This document shows, piece by piece, positions 25,293-33,184 of a stretch of DNA of 41,716 nucleotides. Source of the stretch: Planctomycetota bacterium (lineage in GTDB: Bacteria; Planctomycetota; UBA1135); the NCBI GenBank assembly GCA_030749235.1, contig JASMKM010000013.1:1-41716 (forward strand), given 5' to 3'. The position numbers were made by a program, and so were the translations under genes. The notes beneath the pieces are model-generated. The model worked only from the letters and a program-made list of their open reading frames with translations. It did not search any database and was not told the DNA's origin. Position 1 is the stretch's first letter. Each line of letters starts with the position of its first letter.

Positions 25293-26005
25293 TGACCGAG
25301 ACCCCCGTGCTCTGGATCGGGCGCACGCAGAAAGGAGCCGCCCGCTGGTCAGCCGCGGCAAAGAACTGCGGTTGGCAGGCCCATGCCTTGCCGTTAATCC
25401 AGACCGAAGCCTTACCAATCTCGCCGGTGGACGAGGCCTTACTTCAAGGCCTTGTTGAACAGGACACCCTATTCCTGACCAGCGCCCAGGCGGTGACGCA
25501 GTTGCACGAATTCATCACGCTTCATGGCGCAATGCCGAGCTGCGCCATCGCCTTGGTCGGCCCTGCCACGGCGAGGGCGGCGGAAATGGCTTTTCCTGGT
25601 CGCCAGCCAGACTTCCTCGCGCCGGAGAACAATGGTGCGTCCTTGGCGGCATCCTTCCTTGCAGGCAAGCCGTCACGAAAAGGCAAGCACGTCTTCTTCG
25701 GTGCCAAACACCCCAATCCCGACCTAGGAGATGCATTGGCAAGCGCTGGGATGCCACTAATTTTTGTGGCGGCTTACCATGTGCTCGGGATTCCTGGCCC
25801 ACCCCCCCCAAGAGGGGAGTTGGTCCTGCCCTTTTCTCCCAGTGGCGTCGCCAGCCTGCTCGATCGAGTCGAGCAAGCGAGCGCCCATCCGGTGCTGGCC
25901 GTTGGCCCGACCACTGCTGCAGCGGCCGAAAAGAGCGGCTTCCTTTTGCGCGGAACACTTGCCAGCCCCGAACCTTCCTCACTCACTGCCTTCCTGAAGC
26001 AATGA
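25292..26005 (+). CDS. hemD: Uroporphyrinogen-III synthase
   Basis: Closes hydroxymethylbilane to uroporphyrinogen III with inversion of ring D. HemD is poorly conserved, so the call rests on weak motifs plus position between hemC and hemB: FLTSAQAVTQL, ALVGPATARAAE, a mid-protein HVFFGAK, and LPFSPSGVASLLDRVE with VGPTTAAAAEKSG near the end. The 237-residue length fits. The ATG at 25292 shares bases with the hemC stop. A C7-rich run (about 25801-25809) encodes PPPPRG in the second half and is a possible slippage spot, but the frame is intact. The stop overlaps hemB. Confidence 0.88.
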   Translation: MTETPVLWIGRTQKGAARWSAAAKNCGWQAHALPLIQTEALPISPVDEALLQGLVEQDTLFLTSAQAVTQLHEFITLHGAMPSCAIALVGPATARAAEMAFPGRQPDFLAPENNGASLAASFLAGKPSRKGKHVFFGAKHPNPDLGDALASAGMPLIFVAAYHVLGIPGPPPPRGELVLPFSPSGVASLLDRVEQASAHPVLAVGPTTAAAAEKSGFLLRGTLASPEPSSLTAFLKQ

Positions 26006-26994
26006 ACAATTACCGACTCGACCTAGTCCACCGACCTCGACGCCTGCGCGCCAACGAGAACCTGCGCGAGATTGTCGCGGAGACCAATCTGCGCACGCGT
26101 CACTTGGTCCAAGGTCACTTCGTGATTCCTGGGGAGGGTCAAACGCAGGAGGTTGCATCGTTGCCGGGCGTGAGTCGTTACACCGCCGACCAACTGATCC
26201 CCGCCGTCGAGCGCGACTTGGCCAACGGTGTGCGCTCCGTGATGTTGTTTGGCGTTCCGGAACACAAGGACACGAGCGGCAGCGGTGCCTTGGATCCCGA
26301 CGGCGAGGTGCCAAGCGCGGTGCGCTTGTTGAAGACGGCCTTCGGTGACGAGCTGACGGTGATGGCCGACGTCTGCCTGTGTCCCTACACCGACCACGGT
26401 CACTGCGGCTTCGTCGAGGACGAGCAAGTGGTCAATGACAGCAGCGTCGCCGCACTCGCACAGATGGCAGCGGTGCTTGCCGAGGCCGGTGTCGATTTCG
26501 TCGGCCCTTCCGACATGATGGACGGGCGCATCTCGGAGATACGTCAGCATCTGGACGGTGCAGGCCACGACCAGACGGCGATCATCGCCTATTCCGCCAA
26601 GTACGCCAGTGCCTTTTACGGTCCGTTCCGCGATGCCGCGGGGTCGTCGCCAAGCTTCGGTGATCGGCGCAGCTACCAAATGGATCACCGTAACTCGCGC
26701 GAAGCCATCCGCGAGGTGCTGTTGGATCTTGAGGAGGGCGCCGACATGGTGATGGTTAAGCCTGCTCTCGCTTATCTCGACATCATTCGCGCAGTGCGCG
26801 AAGTCTCCACCGTACCGGTCGCTGCCTACAACGTGAGTGGCGAATATTCCATGGTGCAACTCGCAGTGCGCGAAGGTCTCGCCGACGAACGCGCCATGGT
26901 CTTAGAGACCCTCGGCGGAATCCGCCGTGCCGGCGCCGACCTCATCATCACCTACCACGCGAGCCGAGTGGCCGCAGCAGGTTGGTTGTCATGA
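26002..26994 (+). CDS. hemB: Delta-aminolevulinic acid dehydratase (porphobilinogen synthase)
   Basis: Condenses two 5-aminolevulinates to porphobilinogen. The catalytic zinc site is the three-cysteine form: C125, C127 and C135 in DVCLCPYTDHGHCG. The two Schiff-base lysines lie in YSAKYASAFYGPF and MVMVKPALAYLD. At 330 residues it is a normal octameric-type HemB. Because the cysteines are kept, it should need zinc rather than magnesium at the active site. The start overlaps hemD and the stop overlaps hemL by 4 bp each. Note gene order: hemB sits after hemC/D although its product is used by HemC. Confidence 0.97.
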   Translation: MNNYRLDLVHRPRRLRANENLREIVAETNLRTRHLVQGHFVIPGEGQTQEVASLPGVSRYTADQLIPAVERDLANGVRSVMLFGVPEHKDTSGSGALDPDGEVPSAVRLLKTAFGDELTVMADVCLCPYTDHGHCGFVEDEQVVNDSSVAALAQMAAVLAEAGVDFVGPSDMMDGRISEIRQHLDGAGHDQTAIIAYSAKYASAFYGPFRDAAGSSPSFGDRRSYQMDHRNSREAIREVLLDLEEGADMVMVKPALAYLDIIRAVREVSTVPVAAYNVSGEYSMVQLAVREGLADERAMVLETLGGIRRAGADLIITYHASRVAAAGWLS

Positions 26995-28304
26995 CCCAAG
27001 TCTCATCCTCAAACGAGACTTCGCAGGATCTCTACTCGCGTGCATGCGAGGTGATGCCAGGCGGAGTTAGCTCTCCGGTGCGCGCCTACCAGTCGGTAGG
27101 CGGCCAACCCTTCTTCATCGCCTCCGGTTCAGGCTGCCATGTGCAGACTGAAGACGGTGATCAGTATCTCGACTTCATCGGCTCATGGGGGCCGCTGATT
27201 CTTGGCCACGCGCATTCGGCCGTCACCACTGCCATCCAAAATGCGGTTGCATTAGGCACCAGCTTCGGCGCACCCTGTATTCCCGAGACCGTACTCGCTG
27301 AGAAGATCTGCGCGATGTCGCCGGTGCTCGACAAGGTGCGTTTCGTAAACTCCGGGACCGAAGCCACGATGTCGGCCCTGCGCCTAGCACGCGCTGCCAC
27401 CGGCCGTGACGGCTTTATCAAGTTCGACGGCTGCTACCACGGTCACGCTGATTCCTTCCTGGTGAAGGCAGGTTCCGGTCTTGCCACTTTCGGCGAGAGT
27501 TCCTCCTCCGGCGTGCCGGAAGCTTGCAGTGCGTTGACCGGCGTACTGCCGCTCGATGACGAAGCCGCCTTGGAAGCATGGTTTGCTGCCAACGGCGAGC
27601 AGACCGCCGCGGTCTTCGTCGAAGGCATCCCCGCCAACTGTGGCCTGTTGCCGCAGCGCAAGGAGTGGTGGAAGAAGTTGCGCGATATCACCCGTGCACA
27701 TGGCGCCTTGTTGATTGTCGATGAGGTCATCACCGGTTTCCGCATCGCACCAGGTGGCTTCTGTGCGCTGGAAGCCATCGATGCCGACCTGGTTACTTAC
27801 GGTAAGGTCATTGGCGGCGGCCTTCCGGTAGGAGCCTATGGCGGTCGCAAGGATTTGATGGACATGATCAGCCCTGACGGTGGCGTCTATCAGGCCGGCA
27901 CCTTGAGCGGCAACCCCTTGTGCATGGCTGCAGGCATCGCCGCACTCGAAGCCATCGAGAAGGTCGATGGTTGGCAACGATTGGAACAACTAGGCAGTCA
28001 TTGGGGAGCCCTGCTCACCCCGTTGATCGAGCGCGAGAAGGCTGCTGGTCACCCGCTCACGCTCACGCGCTGCGGCTCGTTGTTCTGGCTTAGCTTCGGC
28101 GCCACCACCCCGCCGCGTTCCTACGAAGCAATTCCTGATAGCGGCACCGACCGCTACGGACGCTTTTTCCATGAGTTACTGCAGCGCCGCATCATGATCG
28201 CGCCGTCGGCCTACGAGGTCGGGTTCCTGAACTTGGCGATGAACGAAGAGATCCTCGATGTCGCAGCGATGGCATTTGGAGAAGCCCTGGAGGCAAGTCG
28301 ATGA
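26991..28304 (+). CDS. hemL: Glutamate-1-semialdehyde 2,1-aminomutase
   Basis: A PLP enzyme turning glutamate-1-semialdehyde into 5-aminolevulinate, acting right after HemA. The start at 26991 (MTQVSSS) overlaps the hemB stop by 4 bp; an upstream TTG at 26982 is rejected for that reason. The family motifs are MPGGVSSPVRAY, FVNSGTEATMSALRLAR, FDGCYHGHAD, DEVITGFR and the PLP lysine K272 in YGKVIGGGLPVGAYGG. The 437-residue length is normal. With HemA it confirms that the organism uses the C5 route, not the ALA-synthase (Shemin) route, at least from this operon. Confidence 0.96.
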   Translation: MTQVSSSNETSQDLYSRACEVMPGGVSSPVRAYQSVGGQPFFIASGSGCHVQTEDGDQYLDFIGSWGPLILGHAHSAVTTAIQNAVALGTSFGAPCIPETVLAEKICAMSPVLDKVRFVNSGTEATMSALRLARAATGRDGFIKFDGCYHGHADSFLVKAGSGLATFGESSSSGVPEACSALTGVLPLDDEAALEAWFAANGEQTAAVFVEGIPANCGLLPQRKEWWKKLRDITRAHGALLIVDEVITGFRIAPGGFCALEAIDADLVTYGKVIGGGLPVGAYGGRKDLMDMISPDGGVYQAGTLSGNPLCMAAGIAALEAIEKVDGWQRLEQLGSHWGALLTPLIEREKAAGHPLTLTRCGSLFWLSFGATTPPRSYEAIPDSGTDRYGRFFHELLQRRIMIAPSAYEVGFLNLAMNEEILDVAAMAFGEALEASR

Positions 28305-29323
28305 GCGAGAAACTACTGATGCGCGCTTTGCGCAACCAACCTGTCGACCGCACGCCAATTTGGCTAATGCGCCAAGCCGGTCGCGTGCTTCCCGAATACC
28401 GTGCACTGAAGGCGGAGCACGGCTTCGTGAAGATGGCTAGTACTCCGGAGTTGGCCGCGCGCGTGACTCTACAGCCGATCGAGCGATTCGGTTGGGATGG
28501 CGCGATCCTGTTCGCCGACATCCTCACGCCATTGATGCCGCTCGACTTCGGCATCGACTTCGCACCGGGGCCGGTGTTCGCCAGGCCGCTGGAAGGCGCG
28601 GCAGACCTGCACCGCGTCAAGGAGGCCCCAGCCGGCGCCCTCGATCACGTCACCGAAGCGGTCCGTTTGGTGCGCACCAAGTTACCTGCGGAATGCACCA
28701 TGCTCGGTTTCGCCGGCGCGCCGTTCACGATGGCTTCGTACCTGTTGGACGGCGGCGGGAGTCGGGAGCATGCTCGCTTGCGTGCAGCGGTCTACTGTGG
28801 CGAGCCTTGGTTCCCCGAACTGCTCGAACGCTTGGCCGACATGACTATCGGTTATCTGCAGGAGCAGATTGAAGCCGGCTGCGAGGCTGTCCAACTGTTC
28901 GACACATGGGCCGGCCTGCTCGATGAGCACACTTACCGGCGCTACGCTTTGCCCGCCGTGCAACGCATTTTCCGCGCATTGAGGGGCAAGGCGCCATTGC
29001 TCTACCTGATTAAGGATGGTGCCCATCTGTTTGAGGCCATGCTGGATTCCGAGGCCGATGGCCTGAGCCTCGATTGGCGTATGCCCTTCGCTGCCTGCCG
29101 CGAAGCCGCTGGCGACATGATTATTCAAGGCAACATGGATCCCGGCGTACTGCTCGGCTCCGCCGATGAGGTTCGCAAGGCCGCGCGCGCGATCTTGGAT
29201 GCCAACGACGGTCGCCCCGGCCACGTCTTTAACCTAGGCCACGGCTTGCTGCCGCAGATCTCGGTGGAAAACCTGCAGGTCCTGAGGGACACGGTGCACT
29301 CCTATGGAAACGCCCCAGTCTGA
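28301..29323 (+). CDS. hemE: Uroporphyrinogen decarboxylase
   Basis: Removes four acetate carboxyls of uroporphyrinogen III to give coproporphyrinogen III. The signature PIWLMRQAGRVLPEYR is at residues ~22-37, followed by LFADILTPL, GFAGAPFTMASY, FDTWAGLL and the C-terminal GNMDPGVLL and FNLGHGLLPQ. The 340-residue length is typical. The start overlaps hemL by 4 bp, and the end overlaps the hemN start by 20 bp, so hemN translation probably depends on hemE translation. Confidence 0.97.
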   Translation: MSEKLLMRALRNQPVDRTPIWLMRQAGRVLPEYRALKAEHGFVKMASTPELAARVTLQPIERFGWDGAILFADILTPLMPLDFGIDFAPGPVFARPLEGAADLHRVKEAPAGALDHVTEAVRLVRTKLPAECTMLGFAGAPFTMASYLLDGGGSREHARLRAAVYCGEPWFPELLERLADMTIGYLQEQIEAGCEAVQLFDTWAGLLDEHTYRRYALPAVQRIFRALRGKAPLLYLIKDGAHLFEAMLDSEADGLSLDWRMPFAACREAAGDMIIQGNMDPGVLLGSADEVRKAARAILDANDGRPGHVFNLGHGLLPQISVENLQVLRDTVHSYGNAPV

Positions 29324-30692
29324 AGTCTCGGCTGAACTCGTAGCCAAGTACGACACCGCCGGCCCACGTTACACCTCCTATCCGACGGCACCGGTCTGGA
29401 CCGACACATTCGGTGATACCGAATGGGACGGTGCCTTGGCCGAGGCCGATGCTCATGGTGACGAGACCCTTGCCTTGTATGTGCACCTGCCTTTCTGCCA
29501 GGAGCGCTGTTTGTTCTGCGCATGCAATGTGGTGATCACACAACGCCAGGATGTGCTCGATGCTTATCTCGATCGCCTGAATCGCGAGATCGCGACTGTC
29601 GCCTCCAAGCTGCCGAACCGGCGCAAAGTTAGCGGCGTGCATTGGGGTGGGGGAACACCGACTCACCTGTCGCCATCCGAGATCGAGGTACTATGGAGTT
29701 GCATCACCGAACATTTTGACGTGCTCAACGATGCTGAGGTCTCGATTGAGGTTCATCCACCAGTTACCACACGCGAACAAATGGAGACCTTGGCGCGCCT
29801 GGGCTTCAATCGCATCAGCTTGGGCGTGCAGGACATCGATGCCGACGTCCAAGCCTTGATCAACCGCAACCAATCGCTGGAGCAGACCGAGGATGTCCTT
29901 CGTTGGGCGCGAGAGCTGGGCTTCAATAGCGTCAACTTCGACCTGATCTATGGCCTGCCCGGTCAGACCGTGGACACCTGGAACTACACGCTCGACCAAG
30001 TGGTGCGCTTGCGGCCCGACCGCCTGGCGATTTATTCTTACGCACATGTGCCGTGGTTGCATCCGCACCAGAACCGCATGCCCGGGGACCGGCTACCGAG
30101 CCCGGAACTGAAACTGGAGTTGTTGCGCACCGCATCACGTCGGCTGGAGGCGGAAGGCGGTTATGCCGAAATCGGTTTCGACCACTTCGCATTGCCTGAG
30201 GATGAGCTTGCCACCGCGGTAAAAGATCGCAAGCTGTACCGCAACTTCATGGGGTATACGGTAAAGCCCGCGCGCGACTACATCGGCTTCGGCATGACCG
30301 CAATCTCGGAAGTGGGTAATGCCTTTGCGCAAAATCATAGCAAGCTAAATCGTTGGAACGAGGCCATCGACAGCGGTCATTGCGGCGTGTCCAGGGGTCA
30401 TTCGCTGAGCCTCGAGGATCGCGTGCGCAAGCTAATCATTGAACGCTTGATGTGTAACCAGCAGGTCGCCTTCGCCGAAGTAGAGTCGCTTTCGGGTCAG
30501 CTCTTTCGCAAACACTTCGCCAGCCAATGGCGGGCCCTCGAAGAATTCGAGGCCGACGGCCTGGTCGTGCGTGGCGAGAGCGATCTCACCGTGACGAAGT
30601 TAGGGCGCAACTTCCTGCGTAACATCTGCATGTTGTTCGACGGCTATCTCGAGGAACAGCTACGCGAAGGCCGCTATTCGAAGACCGTCTGA
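29304..30692 (+). CDS. hemN: Oxygen-independent coproporphyrinogen-III oxidase (radical SAM)
   Basis: A radical-SAM enzyme that decarboxylates coproporphyrinogen III to protoporphyrinogen IX without oxygen. The 4Fe-4S site is C65-x3-C69-x2-C72 in PFCQERCLFCAC, with the extra Cys seen in HemN proper. The N-terminal YDTAGPRYTSYPTAP matches true HemN rather than HemW. GGGTPTHL, SIEVHP, FNRISLGVQD and the C-terminal HemN domain with RNFMGYTV are present. At 462 residues it is full length. The operon has no oxygen-dependent HemF, while the later step (HemY-type) uses oxygen or another acceptor. It overlaps hemE by 20 bp. Confidence 0.96.
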   Translation: METPQSEVSAELVAKYDTAGPRYTSYPTAPVWTDTFGDTEWDGALAEADAHGDETLALYVHLPFCQERCLFCACNVVITQRQDVLDAYLDRLNREIATVASKLPNRRKVSGVHWGGGTPTHLSPSEIEVLWSCITEHFDVLNDAEVSIEVHPPVTTREQMETLARLGFNRISLGVQDIDADVQALINRNQSLEQTEDVLRWARELGFNSVNFDLIYGLPGQTVDTWNYTLDQVVRLRPDRLAIYSYAHVPWLHPHQNRMPGDRLPSPELKLELLRTASRRLEAEGGYAEIGFDHFALPEDELATAVKDRKLYRNFMGYTVKPARDYIGFGMTAISEVGNAFAQNHSKLNRWNEAIDSGHCGVSRGHSLSLEDRVRKLIIERLMCNQQVAFAEVESLSGQLFRKHFASQWRALEEFEADGLVVRGESDLTVTKLGRNFLRNICMLFDGYLEEQLREGRYSKTV

Positions 30693-30697
30693 TTATC

Positions 30698-31672
30698 ATG
30701 GAACGCACCGGAGTCTTACTTCTGCAGATGGGTGGACCTCGTTCACTCGATGAGGTGGAGCCATACATCCAACGCCTGTTCAGCGACCCCTGCTTGGTGC
30801 AGTTACCCTTTCCGGTCAAGCTGTTTCGTGGCCCCTTGTCGCGCAGGGTCGCGCGTAAGCGGTCCCCGGAAGTACGCGAGCAGTATGAGCAGATCGGGGG
30901 CTCCTCGCCGAACAACCGTGTCACTGGTGAGCAGGCTGCGGCATTGCAGGAAGCCCTCGGCGAGGATTTCCGCTGCTATGCGGCGATGACCTACACACCG
31001 CCGCGTATCGGCGAAGCGCTTGCCCGCTCCATCGAAGATGGCTGCAGGCGTTGGGTGGCCTTGTCGATGTTTCCTCAATACAGCAGCGCGAGCACTGAGG
31101 CCTCTTTCGCCGAGTTGCGCAGCGAGATTGCCAAGGCCGGGATTGAACCAAAACAAGTGCAATGGATCCAGCGGTGGGGGAACGATGCCGCCTATCTCGA
31201 TGCCACTGCCGCTGATGTCCTCACCACGGTGGGGGAAGCCAAGCTTCAAGGGCCAGGTCAACCGCACCTCCTGGTCACAGCACATGGTATTCCGGTTTCC
31301 TATGTGAAGAAGGGCGACCCCTATGTGGATGAGGTGGAAAGCTGTCTTGCCGGCTTGCGCAGACGCCTTCCCGAATCGTTGCCAATCACGCTGGCCTATC
31401 AATCACGCGCGACGCCGGTGAAGTGGGTGGAACCCGCCACCATCGACATGGTCGCTGAGTTAGGAAAGCAAGGTGAACGCAACCTCGTTATGCTCCCAAT
31501 CTCCTTCGTCAACGATCACATCGAGACCCTCTACGAGATCGATATCGAATTGAAGGAAGTCGCGCTGGAGAACGGTATCGAGAACTACAGTCGCGTTCCT
31601 GTATTCAACGTGGATCCGCGCTTGACAGCACTGTTGCGCGACCTGGTGCTGCGCGAAACGTCGGAGAAATGA
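30698..31672 (+). CDS. hemH: Ferrochelatase
   Basis: Inserts ferrous iron into protoporphyrin IX to make protohaem. Family features: VLLLQMGGPRSLDEVEPY at the N-terminus, GGSSPNNRVTGEQAAAL, YAAMTYTPPRI, LSMFPQYSSASTEASF, and the active-site histidine in VTAHGIPVSYVKKGDPY. The acidic PISFVNDHIETLYEID supplies the conserved Glu. At 324 residues it is a compact form, with no C-terminal 2Fe-2S cysteine extension. Its presence means the operon follows the classical protoporphyrin-dependent branch rather than the siroheme or coproporphyrin branches. Five bases separate it from hemN and one from the next gene. Confidence 0.95.
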   Translation: MERTGVLLLQMGGPRSLDEVEPYIQRLFSDPCLVQLPFPVKLFRGPLSRRVARKRSPEVREQYEQIGGSSPNNRVTGEQAAALQEALGEDFRCYAAMTYTPPRIGEALARSIEDGCRRWVALSMFPQYSSASTEASFAELRSEIAKAGIEPKQVQWIQRWGNDAAYLDATAADVLTTVGEAKLQGPGQPHLLVTAHGIPVSYVKKGDPYVDEVESCLAGLRRRLPESLPITLAYQSRATPVKWVEPATIDMVAELGKQGERNLVMLPISFVNDHIETLYEIDIELKEVALENGIENYSRVPVFNVDPRLTALLRDLVLRETSEK

Positions 31673-31673
31673 C

Positions 31674-33032
31674 ATGGAAACTTTCGACACGGCAGTCGTC
31701 GGTGGTGGTCTAGCTGGACTGGGGACCGCATCTTTGCTCCAACAACGCGGCGACAACGTCGTGCTGTTCGAGAAAGAGAGCCAGCCCGGAGGAAAGGTAC
31801 GCAGCCTTCGTGAGGATGGCTTCATTGTGGAGATGGGTCCGCTCGGCTGGCTCGATCGTGAGCCGGTGGTCGGAGACCTAGTGTCGAGTCTCGGGCTCAC
31901 CCCCTTGATTGCCGATGACATCCAGAAAGATCGCTCGCTTTACAAGGATGGTGGCATCGTCGCCTTGCCGAGCGATGGCAAGAGTTTCCTGGTGAGCAAG
32001 GTACTGCCATTCTCGGCCAAGTTTCGCCTCGGGTGTGAGATGTTCATTCCCGCCAGGCGCAAAGGCGAAGAGAGCATCCATTCCTTTGCTACTCGACGCT
32101 TCGGCAAGCATGTGGCAAACACCCTGTTTAGCGCCATGGTCTCCGGCATCTATGGCGGCGACCCGAAGCAGCTTTCGGTGCACGCCGCCTTTCCAATGAT
32201 GGCGGGTTGGGAATTCGAATCGGGTTCGTGCATGCGCGGTGCGATGAAGCATATGCGCAAGAAGGGGCGCGACATCCGTGAAGGTCGACTGCGTAAGACC
32301 CGCGGCACCCTGTGCAGTTTGCCAGGCGGGCTCGGCGACCTTACGGATGCCATTGCCGCGCAGTTGGGAAGCAATTACCGCGGTGGCAAGGGCTTGGATG
32401 AAGTCGTGCCCAATGGTACCGGTTGGGATCTCTATCAGGATGGCGATGTCCTCGCTACGGCACGCAACCTAGTTCTGGCAGTCCCTGCACGCGAAGCCGT
32501 CCGACTGTTGGGCGTGGTCGGCAAGGACTTGGTGCCGGTTGCCGACTCCATTCCCGGCAATAACTTGTGTGTGGTCACAGGCGCGTGGCATCGCGATAAG
32601 GTCAAGGACGCGCTGCGCTCCTTCGGCTTTATCGCCCTGCGCGACCATGGCTTCCGCCCCCTGGGAGTGCAATACGCAAGCTCGATCTTCCCCGATCAAT
32701 CGCCGTCCGACATGGTGCAACTGCGCGTCCTGATCGGCGGTAGCTTCGACCCCAATGTGGCGGAACTGAACGACCAGGAACTCGAGGCCGAGTGCTTCGG
32801 CCCGCTGCGCGACCTGCTTGGCGTGCAAGGCGATCCCGAGCGCGTGTGGATTCGTCGCGTTGCCGGTGGAATCCCGCAATACACCATCGGGCATCTGCAG
32901 CGAATCTCTGCCTTCGACGAGAAGGAGAGGTTGTATCCCGGGCTGCACTTCGCGGGCGACTCGCTGCATGGCGTCGGCGTGAATGCAGTGTTGAAGCGGG
33001 CACTTGTGGTGGCCAATCGCATTCGCGAATAG
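31674..33032 (+). CDS. hemY: Protoporphyrinogen oxidase (FAD-dependent, HemY/PPOX type)
   Basis: A flavoprotein oxidising protoporphyrinogen IX to protoporphyrin IX. The N-terminal dinucleotide fold is VVGGGLAGLGTASLLQQRG, followed by the FEKESQPGGKVRS motif. The middle includes PARRKGEESIHSFATRRFG, VSGIYGGDPKQLS and a C-terminal FAD-binding GLHFAGDSLHGVGVNAVLKRA. The 452-residue length fits PPOX. No signal or membrane helix is obvious; known members are membrane-associated. It may instead work as a coproporphyrinogen oxidase, as in some HemY of the Gram-positive route, but HemN and the HemH context argue for the classical order. Last gene of the haem operon. Confidence 0.92.
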   Translation: METFDTAVVGGGLAGLGTASLLQQRGDNVVLFEKESQPGGKVRSLREDGFIVEMGPLGWLDREPVVGDLVSSLGLTPLIADDIQKDRSLYKDGGIVALPSDGKSFLVSKVLPFSAKFRLGCEMFIPARRKGEESIHSFATRRFGKHVANTLFSAMVSGIYGGDPKQLSVHAAFPMMAGWEFESGSCMRGAMKHMRKKGRDIREGRLRKTRGTLCSLPGGLGDLTDAIAAQLGSNYRGGKGLDEVVPNGTGWDLYQDGDVLATARNLVLAVPAREAVRLLGVVGKDLVPVADSIPGNNLCVVTGAWHRDKVKDALRSFGFIALRDHGFRPLGVQYASSIFPDQSPSDMVQLRVLIGGSFDPNVAELNDQELEAECFGPLRDLLGVQGDPERVWIRRVAGGIPQYTIGHLQRISAFDEKERLYPGLHFAGDSLHGVGVNAVLKRALVVANRIRE

Positions 33033-33055
33033 CCCAGCCTGTGTATCGTGGTGGT

Positions 33056-33075
33056 CGCAGTGCCCCTGTACTGCG
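33056..33075 (+). terminator. Weak hairpin after the haem operon
   Basis: A 6-bp inverted repeat (CGCAGT and ACTGCG, 8-nt loop) 24 bases after the hemY stop. It has no T-run. It is the only structure I see in the 152-bp gap before the next gene and may help end the haem transcript. Confidence 0.25.
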
Positions 33076-33184
33076 GCCCGCCTTGCCGGCGCTTCATGCG
33101 CAGTGAGCAATAGAGGTGGTTCCATGCAGCCGCAACTTGTGGAAAATCCAGTAGCATCGGGGTTCGCGTAACCGCGCTTGACCC

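Noticed and set aside
31674-33032. Phytoene desaturase/amine oxidase
   Set aside because: Same FAD fold, but position after hemH and PPOX-like motifs favour protoporphyrinogen oxidase.
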